Shown: positions 40,340 through 49,374, counted from the stretch's first letter. The stretch is 64,000 nt of DNA from Photorhabdus bodei (GCF_003287735.1 NZ_NSCM01000011.1:22931-86930), one strand, 5' to 3'. Program-made: numbers and translations. The notes: generated by a model not told the origin, from the letters alone.

Positions 40340-40864
40340 CTACAGTATTTCCACCAGCGCACCGTCAGATACAAACTTCCGAACATCATCCGGTAATCGT
40401 CTGGCAAGCAGACTCTCTACCCGTTTTCCTCTACCGTCGATGAGTCTGGAACCCTGCTTAAAACCAATCTGATCGGGTTCAGCGCTCCATTTAAGTAATT
40501 CTCCGAAAGCGCCATGCAACAACCCATTGTCCCCGGAGAGGATATTTTTGCGGAAAATATAGACATGAGTCCCTGAAATAAATCCCCCCCAGAGACACTG
40601 ACTGGCAACGTTGTCACACCAGGCATCGGTATTCACCCACGTCATATGTAGAGTGGTCAATGCCTGCTGCATCTTGCGACTCTTAATCACGCCGACGGAA
40701 TGATGATTAAGCAATTGCACACCGGCTGAAGCATAGCTACGAAACAGCGCGGCTACATCAGTCTTGGCGCGCACTGACTGCACACGCACTTCATACAACA
40801 ACTCACCAAAAATCAGTTGCATGATAAATACGACGGCAATCCCAACAATCGCTAATGGCCACAT
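40340..40864 (-). CDS. pilM: PilM-type type IVb pilus protein
   Basis: 174 residues with one N-terminal membrane helix (about 2-22: PLAIVGIAVVFIMQLIFGEL) and a small domain behind it. R64 PilM has about 145 residues with the same layout. The function is poorly known; it is needed for pilus formation. AGGAGA lies 7 nt before the ATG. The call rests on the size, topology and position next to the PilL-like gene and secretin. Confidence 0.65.
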   Translation of the reverse strand: MWPLAIVGIAVVFIMQLIFGELLYEVRVQSVRAKTDVAALFRSYASAGVQLLNHHSVGVIKSRKMQQALTTLHMTWVNTDAWCDNVASQCLWGGFISGTHVYIFRKNILSGDNGLLHGAFGELLKWSAEPDQIGFKQGSRLIDGRGKRVESLLARRLPDDVRKFVSDGALVEIL

Positions 40865-40928
40865 TTATGTTCTCCTATTACTCTAGATTGATTAACGCCA
40901 AATCATCAGATGCACAAGATGCTGCTTA

Positions 40929-42515
40929 TCAGTTATGAATTTTCAAAATATGGGTACTGTTTTTAGAAGAATGGAACACGCTGGCAATGTTATATTTGCG
41001 ATGTGGTCCAGCAATGAACGACACTATGCAAGTTCTTGTATTCTTTAGATTTACCTTGGAATTCTCTTCTGGATAATCTCCCAGTTCAGATCGTTGAAAA
41101 ACAAGCGGTAAATCAGATTCTTGGTTGTTGCCATTTTTATCCGCTTCATACACAGCCAACACGCAACGCATACGATGGTTATTAGCAATCGGAGGTGTAG
41201 AGACGGTGACTAACACAGGGGCATTTGAATTGTTAAAAAAAGGCTGACGCCGACTGTTTACTTTACCGTCACCGCTAACATAATAGGCATCTCTCTTACT
41301 TGTTATTACTGACGACATTCCCGATGCAAGCCAATAACCACTGCTGATTACCGCCTGATTTGCCAATAACCGTCTGCTTCCACTTGCATCTCGCCATTCC
41401 AAATCTGATTTATCGACATTAATCCCCTGACACACCAACAGTTCACCCTGCTTGCTCATGGAGAGGTTACCTAACTCAGGGCACTTGCCACCGACAAGAT
41501 TTCCAGTTTTAGTGTTGATCACTAAATTATTGCCAACAACGACGTTATTATCTGCATGAATATCACCGGCAGCCAAAGTCCCTTTGCTACCGGGATTGGC
41601 ATTACCATCAAGGATAAACAACGTGCCATGTTCTGGATTGACAACCACTTCACCGTCGCTATTTTGTTCAATATAGGAGGGTTTTCCCTGAGAGCGGGCA
41701 GAAAAGGCGATCTTATTCACACCATTAACCATACCGGGGCCTTGCATCGACAGAGTATTCACCTGCTCAAGACTATGACCGCCCATGTTGATGCTGGTTT
41801 CCATCCTATTCCACTCTGGATGCCCGCCTATTTTTTGTCGATGAAGCAAGTCGCCCGCCAATGTTCCCGGGCCATAGATTGACGCATCCCGCATGAACGG
41901 AGCATAAAAAATACGGCCAATTTCCTTGGGTTGATCATTAAAAAAACCAGAAAAAGATCCAGGCGCATTGACCTGACCATAACTATTCCAATAAGTGGCC
42001 GGATTACGATGATCCCGATTTCTATAATCCAGATACAGGCCGCCAACCCCAATCAATTGCGCAATCTTCATCGAATGTTTAGCAACATCGGGCTGTTTTC
42101 CATTAGCCATTACCGGAACGCTATAAATCAACGGATCAATGCGTTTTTTGCCATTAGGCAACATGACAACTCGTAATACGCCATCATATTTCTGACCAAG
42201 CGGATTAACCGTATTCTGGTCAAGCCCCGGAGGTAAATAGGGAATCAACTCTGCCCAATTAATTGGTGCCGGAGTGGGTCCACGACTTAGAGCGACATAA
42301 TTATCATTAACATAATCCACCACCGCATCGCCAAGATGTTGGATCTGCCCGGCGACAACCTGATTCACCAGCATGTCACTCTGTCTGTTGAGGTAAACCA
42401 CGCCAACCACCATCATTGATGCCAGTACTATCAGTGCGACAGTCACTTCCAGCAAAGTGAAACCTGCATCATGGCGGCTTATCATCAATATAGATACAGA
42501 CTCATCATCATGCAT
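40929..42515 (-). CDS. pilV: PilV-like minor prepilin (tip adhesin)
   Basis: 528 residues. Class IVb prepilin signal with cleavage after Gly18 (DAG-FTLLEVTVAL, Glu at +5), a hydrophobic helix, a middle region similar to conjugative-pilus PilV (ERKV-like bacterial shufflon protein N-terminal domain) and a C-terminal tip domain ending HKYNIASVFHSSKNS. It probably forms the adhesive tip. No alternative C-terminal cassettes, recombination repeats or Rci integrase are seen, so the tip appears fixed. AGAAGGA lies 7-8 nt before the ATG. Confidence 0.82.
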   Translation of the reverse strand: MHDDESVSILMISRHDAGFTLLEVTVALIVLASMMVVGVVYLNRQSDMLVNQVVAGQIQHLGDAVVDYVNDNYVALSRGPTPAPINWAELIPYLPPGLDQNTVNPLGQKYDGVLRVVMLPNGKKRIDPLIYSVPVMANGKQPDVAKHSMKIAQLIGVGGLYLDYRNRDHRNPATYWNSYGQVNAPGSFSGFFNDQPKEIGRIFYAPFMRDASIYGPGTLAGDLLHRQKIGGHPEWNRMETSINMGGHSLEQVNTLSMQGPGMVNGVNKIAFSARSQGKPSYIEQNSDGEVVVNPEHGTLFILDGNANPGSKGTLAAGDIHADNNVVVGNNLVINTKTGNLVGGKCPELGNLSMSKQGELLVCQGINVDKSDLEWRDASGSRRLLANQAVISSGYWLASGMSSVITSKRDAYYVSGDGKVNSRRQPFFNNSNAPVLVTVSTPPIANNHRMRCVLAVYEADKNGNNQESDLPLVFQRSELGDYPEENSKVNLKNTRTCIVSFIAGPHRKYNIASVFHSSKNSTHILKIHN

Positions 42516-42569
42516 AAATAGTCCTTCTTAATAGTAAGTAAGAAAATCAACTCCATCCGATAAACTATT

Positions 42570-42696
42570 TATACCCGTCATCTTTCAAGTTGCCTCTTTG
42601 TTGGCTGCACTCACTCACCCCGGTCACATAGTTATCTATGCTCCCGGGGATTCGCTCCCTTGCCGCCGCGATGCATCTTGAAATCCATAGGGTATA
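42570..42696 (-). repeat. ERIC element, copy 1
   Basis: Exactly 127 bp, with TATACCC and GGGTATA ends and a central core (CCCCGGTCAC and GCTCCCGGGGATTCGC) matching the enterobacterial repetitive intergenic consensus. It lies in the 222-bp gap between the prepilin peptidase gene and pilV, in the reverse orientation relative to the other three copies. Confidence 0.95.
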
Positions 42697-42737
42697 TCCC
42701 CATAGCGATCCCGCCCAAGGGAACGACACTGCACTAG

Positions 42738-43535
42738 CTACCTATTGAAAAGCGCCACAATCAATCCCGCGACTGCCAGACCCGGGCCGAAAGGTATCTG
42801 TGGCGCCGTTTTCATGCTGCATAGTCGCCAAATCACCAGATAACTTATTAATGTGAAACTTGCTGCCAGCAAAATCATGAATGGAAGCGCTTCCACCCCC
42901 AACCAGGCGCCAAGCGCCGCCAGAAATTTAGCATCTCCCATTCCCAACGCATCACGCTGGACCCATTGCCGGGCAATCCACGCCACCAGCCTGAAAAACA
43001 GATATCCACAAACCGCGCCACTGACGGCCAAAGGTAATGCCACAAATCCGGCAGAATGCAGATTGAACAACAACCCTAGCCACAGTAAAGAAAGCGTCAG
43101 TTGATCGGGCAGCAGCATATGTTCGAAATCAATGATCGCCAGTGCGATCAACATCGAACTCAACACCAATAACCCCAGCAACCCGTAACTCCACCCCAGA
43201 TCCAAAGCTAGTAAAGAAAAAAGTAGCGCTACCGCACCTTCAACCAGTGGATAGCGTATAGAAATCGTACCGTTACAATATCGACAAAGCCCTTTCTGGT
43301 ACAAATAGCTCAACAGGGGAATATTATCGCGGGCCGCTAACACGTGGCTGCAACGTGGACAATGGGAACGGGGAAAACAGAGATTAAAGTCGGCAGCCTC
43401 GCTATTGATTTCGGAGAAAATCATCATCGGCAAGCGGCAGATCACCACATTAAGAAAACTTCCGACACACAACCCTAGCAACCCGGATGCCAGAACCAAG
43501 CACCCGGTAGAAGATTGCAACCACCCTATCATCAT
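42738..43535 (-). CDS. pilU: Prepilin peptidase (PilU/PilD-type, A24 family)
   Basis: 265 residues, polytopic. N-terminal methylase-like cytoplasmic loop with zinc-binding CPRC (59-62) and CRYC (84-87); catalytic Asp residues at about 136 (IIDFEHMLLPD) and 201 (GMGDAKF). It cleaves and N-methylates the PilS and PilV prepilins at the inner membrane. GGGAG lies upstream of the ATG pair at 43535. R64 pilU is much the same but shorter, lacking the methylase part; a PilD-like full enzyme is found here. Confidence 0.88.
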   Translation of the reverse strand: MMIGWLQSSTGCLVLASGLLGLCVGSFLNVVICRLPMMIFSEINSEAADFNLCFPRSHCPRCSHVLAARDNIPLLSYLYQKGLCRYCNGTISIRYPLVEGAVALLFSLLALDLGWSYGLLGLLVLSSMLIALAIIDFEHMLLPDQLTLSLLWLGLLFNLHSAGFVALPLAVSGAVCGYLFFRLVAWIARQWVQRDALGMGDAKFLAALGAWLGVEALPFMILLAASFTLISYLVIWRLCSMKTAPQIPFGPGLAVAGLIVALFNR

Positions 43536-43709
43536 GATGATCTCCCGGCAGATTCAGCACACAACGAACCGCATTGGATAAGAGAACAACAACAAAACCA
43601 GCGAAACCAGCTTGTTTCCATCACTAAGAAAATGCAGCTTGAGAAGCCTTCACCAAGCCTGCCAAGCCACATATCACATCAAAACAATCAATGTCTTAAA
43701 ATCAATGTC

Positions 43710-44276
43710 CTAACTGGCAGAAACAAGCGTCACGGTATTTGCATCATTGGCATTACATGCTGATTCAATTTGCGCCAAAGTCGAATCTGGTTTAATTTCT
43801 ATGCCAGATTGTTGTCCTTTCCCACTCCCAACGGTCATTTTCGACCAACCTGCAACCCGCAATTTCAGCGAAAGTTGCTGGCAAGCCTCATCAGGCACAT
43901 TTTGATACTCAATCTTAAAGGTTTGAGCGGTGGCATCGCCCGGAGAAATGGTTACCTTGCCATTCCAACTATTAAAAATAATCCCGGTCTTACCATCCTG
44001 AGTCATATTGGCGGGAACGACTTTGTAATTAATGGCGATCTTATTATCCAAACTGTCATAGCCTTTGGCGCCATTTTTAATTGACTTCAAATTTGCGGCC
44101 ATCTGAGTAATATTCGACGATTCAGTTGAGATTTCCGAAGCCCGAAACAACTTACCAATCCCGGCTGCGGCTGCGGCCAATATCACAATGCCAACAATCA
44201 TCACAACCAATGCTTCAATTAGCGTAAAACCCGATTGACACCTGGCGCCACGCAGTACATTGACTTTCTTATTCAT
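43710..44276 (-). CDS. pilS: PilS, major type IVb prepilin
   Basis: 188 residues. Prepilin signal with cleavage after Gly16 (CQSG-FTLIEALVVMIVGIV, Glu at +5), then a typical pilin helix and a C-terminal domain with two Cys (around DEACQQL and ESACNAND) suited to the disulphide loop of type IVb pilins. GGAGTG 7 nt before the ATG at 44276 decides this start over a GTG 9 nt upstream. It is the first gene of the operon; the strong expression expected for a pilin fits this position. Confidence 0.9.
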   Translation of the reverse strand: MNKKVNVLRGARCQSGFTLIEALVVMIVGIVILAAAAAGIGKLFRASEISTESSNITQMAANLKSIKNGAKGYDSLDNKIAINYKVVPANMTQDGKTGIIFNSWNGKVTISPGDATAQTFKIEYQNVPDEACQQLSLKLRVAGWSKMTVGSGKGQQSGIEIKPDSTLAQIESACNANDANTVTLVSAS

Positions 44277-45026
44277 GCTAATCACTCCAAAATCAAAATA
44301 AGAGACGCATTACCACTCACATACTCACCAAATGAAATAAAACATTAACACAATAATAACATACATAAAAATATTTAAAACATTTTAGTGTTTCATGTTG
44401 AAATTAATTCTATAAATTACAATTTTAAAAATAAAATTGTTTAAAACGTTCAAAAATCACACAAACGATCGTTAAAAACTATCAAATATTTTAATTTCAA
44501 TCGTGAATATCGATTAAAATTGATAATATAGCCTATTAAAAAATCAATGAATTTTATTCTGTCAATTAGCTGCAAGTGACAATAAATAAATATTTTTTAT
44601 ATATTAAATTAATTTGTTGTTAAGACTTACTGTTGTACCGAGCCTGTCACAGATCACATTTTTGTAAAAATGGGGTATGCAACAGTGCTTCTTGCTAAAG
44701 AAAAACACCTTTCATTAACCAAGGTTTTTTAAATGCCGACAGAGAATTTTTGCTCGCTATTTATTGAGAAAGGAATAGGTGAGAAAAGAATAGGGAATTA
44801 AATACTCAATTAAATACTTATATGGATACCGACTCAATTCAAATGGGTGAGTAAATTTTTCTGACAACGTAGTCGCAAACATATATTCGGCTTCAATGAG
44901 TCCTGATGAAAATCCGCACTCTCTGCCCTCATTATTTCAACAGTCTCGATAGACTGGGTTATTTACCAGGTTCACAGAGAGTCGGTTCTACCTGTCAGTA
45001 CATCAACTTATGGACTTCTACATCAT
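44277..45026. other. AT-rich gene-free region upstream of the pilus operon
   Basis: 750 bp. The first 350 bp are extremely AT-rich (probably containing the pilus promoter; such tracts are typical H-NS targets). The rest, from about 44640, may contain the 3' end and flank of the IS110-type element. No other gene is seen. Confidence 0.5.
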
Positions 45027-45868
45027 TTACATCATGGGTAACTCATCGTGGTTCATAACTCGATTGTTGGCTAACCAGAGCCAAGCTATTCGGGCATTTT
45101 TATTTGCCAGGGCAACTGCCGCTTTATTGAGCCTGCTGCGGGCTATCACGCCTTTTAACCCGCGTTGTAATCCATTACATGGTTCGTCAGGGATTTTTTG
45201 CACCCGATAAACAACTGAACGGACACCATGAATCAGTATTCCTCGCAAATAGCCATCCCCGCGTTTCGTGATACCCAATAACCTGACTTTGCCACCACTA
45301 CCGTGCTCTCTTGGAACCCGCCCCAGATAACTGGCAAAATGGCGGCCATTTTTGAAATCCGTACTCTCTCCCAGCGCTATCATCAAAGCGGGTGCCCCCA
45401 GTGGACCAATACCCGGTAGCGTCAGTAGACGGCGAATATCTTCCTCTTGTGCATTCAAATGATGAGGCGTTTATCCAGCACTTTCAGACACTGCTGTTGT
45501 TCTTTGAGTTCAAGCAGGAGTTCCTGAAATAATTCACGGCTCATCGGGGTCAGGTCATTTTCCGCGTTCTCCAGATGCTCAGGCAAACATTGCTCAACCT
45601 TTTTATCATTCTTGCTGCCCATTCTGAATGGGGCGACATATTGGGGGCTGATTTGCTTCACCTCATGACCAAAGCGTTTAAATTGTCGGCTCCAGTAATT
45701 TGCGCTGCCACAAGCCTCCATCACTATTTTGGAAGGGGGTTGTTGAGCAATGAATGTCGTCAGTTTATCGCGCGTTACCACAGTATTTTTAATCATTTTT
45801 CCGAGCGGAGACGCAATATGTAATTGAAACACTCGCTTTGCCAGATCAATGCCGATAACTTGTTCCAT
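45027..45868 (-). pseudogene. Decayed IS110-family transposase
   Basis: Two fragments in different frames. The N-terminal part (45455-45868) begins MEQVIGIDLAKRVFQLH and has the IS110 DEDD domain start plus MEACGSANYWSR. The C-terminal part (45027-45458) is the Transposase_20 domain (LTLPGIGPLGAPALM, GVRSVVYR). A single-base shift at RLI/HLNAQ joins them. Within the first part the segment after SKND jumps straight to KKVEQCLPEHLENA, so the usual NDANDAEAI catalytic stretch of about 50-60 residues is deleted. It is therefore not active. Confidence 0.85.
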
Positions 45869-46197
45869 TGGATACCTCTTCATATTTTTGCTGATGTATT
45901 CAGCATGGCTCACTGAATCCGTTTTGGGGAGGTGTCCATTTCATTATTTCAAAATAATAGATCATCTGGAGGGAACTCAGTCCAATTTTTGCGATCTGAA
46001 CATTCAAGATTAACGGAAATATACCCTATGGATTTCAAGATGCATCGCGGCGGCAAGGGAGCGAATCCCCGGGAGCATAGAGAACTATGTGACCGGGGTG
46101 AGTGAGTGCAGCCAACAAAGAGGCAACTTGAAGGATGACAGGTATATACCTTGGCAATGAGTGGTAATGACTAACAGATAAGACAGAGAAACAGATT
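45869..46197. other. Gap holding ERIC copy 2
   Basis: 329 bp between the IS110 remnant and the nuclease gene. It contains the IS flank and the 127-bp ERIC element at 46020-46146. Confidence 0.6.
46020..46146 (+). repeat. ERIC element, copy 2
   Basis: 127 bp from TATACCC to GGTATA, with core AATCCCCGGGAGCATAGA and GACCGGGGTGAGTGAG, as in the ERIC consensus. It lies 51 bp upstream of the Rpn-family gene. Confidence 0.95.
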
Positions 46198-47124
46198 GTG
46201 GCAAAGAAAGAAAAACGGCCTCACCATGACGCGTTATTCAAGCATTTTTTAACGCAGCCTGAAACGGCTAGGGAATTTCTATCCCTTTATCTGCCCGAAG
46301 AGATCCAGCTGTTGTGTGATTTAGCCACATTGAAACTGGAGCCCGGCAGTTTTGTGGATCGGCATTTACGTCAACTGCACAGTGATGTGCTCTACTCGGT
46401 TAAAACGGCTCGGGGGCAAGGCTATATCTACTGTCTGATTGAACATCAGTCCACCCCTGACCCGTTGATGGCCTGGCGGTTGATGTATTACGCCATGTCA
46501 GCGATGGCGGCTCACCTGAAAAAAGGCCATACTGAACTCCCCTTGGTGGTGCCTCTGCTGTTTTATCATGGTGAGGTTCGTCCTTATCCTTACTCAAACC
46601 GGTGGCTGGATTGTTTTACGCTCCCTGAACAGGCGGCTCGCTTATACCGCCAGGCGTTTCCGTTGGTGGACGTCAGTGTGCTCAGCGATGAAGAGATCCT
46701 GACGCATAAAGGGGTTGCCCTGATGGAGCTGGTGCAAAAACACATCCGCTGCCGGGATATGCAGGAATGGCTCCTCCAATTGGTGGAACTCCTGAATGCA
46801 GGGTATAATACAACCGAGCAGCGCAATGTGGTGTTACGCTATATTTTACTGAATGGACATACGCTGGATCTCTCACACTTTGTCCATCAACTGATTGAAC
46901 AATCTCCGGAGCATGAAACGATGTTGATGACTATTGCAGAACAGCTTGAACAAAAAGGGCTTGAGCGTGGTATTGAACTAGGCCGAGAGGAAGGTATTGA
47001 ACTAGGCCGAGAGAAAGGTAAAGTGGAAACGGCTCGTGCCTTATTACGGCATGGCGTGAGTTTGGACATTATTGTCACCAGTACCGGGTTGAGCCGGGAT
47101 AAAATTGAAGCGTTAAAGCATTAA
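46198..47124 (+). CDS. Rpn/YhgA-like recombination-promoting nuclease
   Basis: 308 residues, starting at GTG. N-terminal PD-(D/E)xK nuclease domain with HHDALFKHFL, Asp63 (HSDVLYSV) and Glu82-x-Gln84 (LIEHQSTPDPL), the catalytic set of the Rpn (PF04754, putative transposase YhgA-like) family. A C-terminal repeat region carries two copies of GIELGRE. Rpn proteins cut DNA in a RecA-independent recombination and vary in copy number. It is framed by two ERIC elements in the same orientation and followed by an intrinsic terminator. Confidence 0.88.
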   Translation: MAKKEKRPHHDALFKHFLTQPETAREFLSLYLPEEIQLLCDLATLKLEPGSFVDRHLRQLHSDVLYSVKTARGQGYIYCLIEHQSTPDPLMAWRLMYYAMSAMAAHLKKGHTELPLVVPLLFYHGEVRPYPYSNRWLDCFTLPEQAARLYRQAFPLVDVSVLSDEEILTHKGVALMELVQKHIRCRDMQEWLLQLVELLNAGYNTTEQRNVVLRYILLNGHTLDLSHFVHQLIEQSPEHETMLMTIAEQLEQKGLERGIELGREEGIELGREKGKVETARALLRHGVSLDIIVTSTGLSRDKIEALKH

Positions 47125-47145
47125 ATTAATCTTCTCTTTTACAGT

Positions 47146-47175
47146 AAAATGCCGATATTCAAGATCGGCATTTTT
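47146..47175 (+). terminator. Intrinsic terminator of the Rpn gene
   Basis: AAAATGCCGAT (47146-47156) and ATCGGCATTTTT (47164-47175) form a perfect stem with a 7-nt loop and a T-tail. Confidence 0.9.
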
Positions 47176-47184
47176 GTTCTTATT

Positions 47185-47311
47185 TATACCCTATGGATTT
47201 CAAGACGCATCGCGGCAGCAAGAGCGCGAATCCCCGGGAGCATAGATAACTCTGCGACCGGGGTGAGTGAGTACAGCCAACAAAGAGGCAACCTGAAAGA
47301 TAACGGGTATA
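47185..47311 (+). repeat. ERIC element, copy 3
   Basis: 127 bp, TATACCC to GGTATA, in the same orientation as copy 2. It is more diverged (for example CAAGACGCATC). It starts 9 bp beyond the terminator of the Rpn gene. Confidence 0.95.
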
Positions 47312-47667
47312 AATCCTTGAATTAATGAAGGCCTTATGGTTGCTCCCCTTGTGTTTCATTTATCCTTCAAAAAAGCAAACCATAGGCTCAACACGATCCT
47401 CTCTATTCACCCCTTTGATCATCAATTGATCGATGAAAGAAAAATAGCCAAATAACCTCATCCCTGATATTCCTAAAGCTAAATAAAACCGCGTGAATAC
47501 CCAAAATGAGTAACCAATGCCATACCAATTAATAATTATCACTCACTATTAATTAATATTCCCTCTAAAGATTCATTACTTATAATCATGCCGCTTTATT
47601 AAATGCGAGATAAATAATCGCGAAGTAAATTTTTTCAGTATAAATAATAACCCATATGTCAGGTTGC

Positions 47668-47678
47668 TGCGGTAGCTA
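47668..47678 (+). promoter_or_regulatory. ops-like element (RfaH/NusG-paralogue recruitment site)
   Basis: TGCGGTAGCTA matches the ops consensus GGCGGTAGCnT at eight of the first nine positions. It is on the coding strand in the leader, about 103 bp before pvc1 and about 75 bp after a possible start site. RfaH binds such sites to give long virulence operons processive transcription. Role inferred. Confidence 0.6.
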
Positions 47679-47689
47679 TACCCATAGCT

Positions 47690-47725
47690 CAGTGCTAACC
47701 AAAACATCAGTACTAACCAAAACAA
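47690..47725 (+). repeat. 18-bp tandem direct repeat in the PVC leader
   Basis: CAGTGCTAACCAAAACAT (47690-47707) is followed directly by CAGTACTAACCAAAACAA (47708-47725), 16 of 18 identical. It lies immediately downstream of the ops-like site. Confidence 0.85.
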
Positions 47726-47780
47726 AGCAATAACACTTTGTTTATCTTTTAAACGTAAATAACCAATAAGGAAAAAAATT

Positions 47781-48230
47781 ATGTCTACAACTCCAGAACA
47801 AATCGCTGTTGAATATCCTATTCCTACTTACCGCTTCGTTGTCTCAATCGGTGATGAAAAAGTCCCCTTTAACAGCGTTTCCGGCCTCGATATTTCTCAT
47901 GACGTCATCGAATATAAAGACGGCACAGGCAATTATTATAAAATGCCCGGTCAACGTCAGGCGATCAATATTACCCTGCGTAGAGGTGTCTTCTCCGGTG
48001 ATACTAAACTTTTTGATTGGCTTAATTCTATTCAACTTAATCGGGTCGAGAAAAAAGATATTTCAATTAGCCTGACTAACGAAGCCGGTACTGAAATTTT
48101 AATGACCTGGAGCGTGGCAAATGCTTTCCCAACTTCATTAACCGCTCCTGCTTTTGATGCCACCAGCAACGAAGTTGCTGTTCAGGAAATTAGCCTGACC
48201 GCAGATCGAGTCACCATTCAAGCAGCTTAA
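47781..48230 (+). CDS. pvc1: PVC inner tube protein Pvc1
   Basis: 149 residues of the T4 gp19-like tail-tube family: EYPIPTYRFVVSIGDEKVPFN, then VSGLDIS, and the hydrophobic C-terminal strand with EISLTADRVTIQAA. Hexamers stack into the tube through which PVC cargo passes. It is the first gene of the eCIS operon, downstream of an ops-like leader, which suits its high copy number. The ATG has AAGGAAAAAA upstream. Confidence 0.93.
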   Translation: MSTTPEQIAVEYPIPTYRFVVSIGDEKVPFNSVSGLDISHDVIEYKDGTGNYYKMPGQRQAINITLRRGVFSGDTKLFDWLNSIQLNRVEKKDISISLTNEAGTEILMTWSVANAFPTSLTAPAFDATSNEVAVQEISLTADRVTIQAA

Positions 48231-48283
48231 GACGCATTTATAAAGCGGTTTACTCAGAATATTGCATAATAATTGGAGGCTAC

Positions 48284-49363
48284 ATGCCAACGGTACCAAC
48301 ATATCCCGGCGTTTATATTGAAGAGGACGCTTCACCCGCACTCTCCATTCGTTCCAGTGCAACAGCAGTGCCGATCTTTGCTGTTGCAAACAACGGTTCA
48401 TCAATATCAGATAAATCCTATATTCGTGTTAGTAGTTGGATGAACTATTTGACACTAAAAGGCGAACCATTTAATCCCAAAAATATCCTTGACGTTTCAC
48501 TACGTGCCTATTTTATTAACGGCGGTGGATATTGCTATCTCGTCAAAACTAAAGACTTAGAAACACAAGTGCCAAAACTTGACGATGTGACATTACTGGT
48601 TGCCGCCGGCGAAGAAATTAAAGATGCCGTAAGTACACTTTGCCAGCCGGGCAAAGGATTATTTGCCATTTTTGATGGCCCACAAAGTGATACCGATATA
48701 AAAGAACCAGAAAAAGTCCTCAAATCTTATTCCCCTACTCCTTATGGCGCAGTTTACTACCCTTGGCTAACCGCTGAATGGGGAGAAAATAAAGCCGCCG
48801 TTGATATTCCACCCAGTGCAGTGATGGCCGGTATTTATGCCAGTGTCGATAACAACCGGGGGGTCTGGAAAGCGCCTGCTAACGTTCCTATTCAGGGAGG
48901 ATTACAACCTAAATACCCGGTAACCGACGACCTGCAAACGAAATATAACCAAGGCAGGGCACTGAATATGATCCGTACCTTTCCTAAGAGCGGCACGCTG
49001 GTTTGGGGGGCTCGTACACTTGAGGACAACGATAACTGGCGTTATATCCCGGTTCGCCGTCTGTTTAACAGTGCAGAGAAAAATATTAAAAATGCCATGA
49101 GTGCCATGGTATTTGAACCCAACAGCCAACCCACCTGGAAAGCGGTTCACCGCGCTATCGATAACTATCTCCATACCCTGTGGCAGCAAGGCGGCTTAAT
49201 GGGTAACAAAGCCGAACAGGCTTACTTCGTCCAAATCGGTAAAGGTCTCACCATGACCGATGACGATATCAAGCAGGGCAAAATGATTGTCAAAGTGGGT
49301 CTGGCGGCAGTTCGTCCAGCCGAATTTATTATCTTGCAATTTACGCAGAATATCGCTCAATAA
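48284..49363 (+). CDS. pvc2: PVC sheath protein Pvc2
   Basis: 359 residues. Opens MPTVPTYPGVYIEEDASPAL, the common sheath N-terminus, with conserved RGVWKAPAN, VWGARTLEDNDNWRYIPVRRL and the C-terminal strand region AVRPAEFIILQF that interlocks neighbouring subunits. By position and size it is the main contractile sheath protein. GGAGG lies 5 nt before the ATG; 53 bp separate it from pvc1. Confidence 0.93.
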   Translation: MPTVPTYPGVYIEEDASPALSIRSSATAVPIFAVANNGSSISDKSYIRVSSWMNYLTLKGEPFNPKNILDVSLRAYFINGGGYCYLVKTKDLETQVPKLDDVTLLVAAGEEIKDAVSTLCQPGKGLFAIFDGPQSDTDIKEPEKVLKSYSPTPYGAVYYPWLTAEWGENKAAVDIPPSAVMAGIYASVDNNRGVWKAPANVPIQGGLQPKYPVTDDLQTKYNQGRALNMIRTFPKSGTLVWGARTLEDNDNWRYIPVRRLFNSAEKNIKNAMSAMVFEPNSQPTWKAVHRAIDNYLHTLWQQGGLMGNKAEQAYFVQIGKGLTMTDDDIKQGKMIVKVGLAAVRPAEFIILQFTQNIAQ

Positions 49364-49374
49364 TCGGAGGCAAC

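Larger units (their letters stand above)
47312..47780. other. Leader and promoter region of the PVC operon
   Basis: 469 bp with no gene. It contains a TATAAT at 47581-47586 (with only a weak -35), the ops-like motif at 47668-47678 and an 18-bp tandem repeat at 47690-47725. The pvc1 start has an AAGGAAAA ribosome binding site. If transcription starts near 47593, an untranslated leader of about 190 nt results. Confidence 0.6.

Noticed and set aside
45575..45823. Plus-strand frame inside the IS110 remnant
   Set aside because: Antisense to the transposase fragment.
46400..47078. Several antisense open frames in the Rpn gene
   Set aside because: They are shadows of a clear PD-(D/E)xK family gene on the plus strand.
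47360..47542. 60-codon minus-strand frame in the PVC leader
   Set aside because: Low complexity, no ribosome binding site and no similarity that I recognise.
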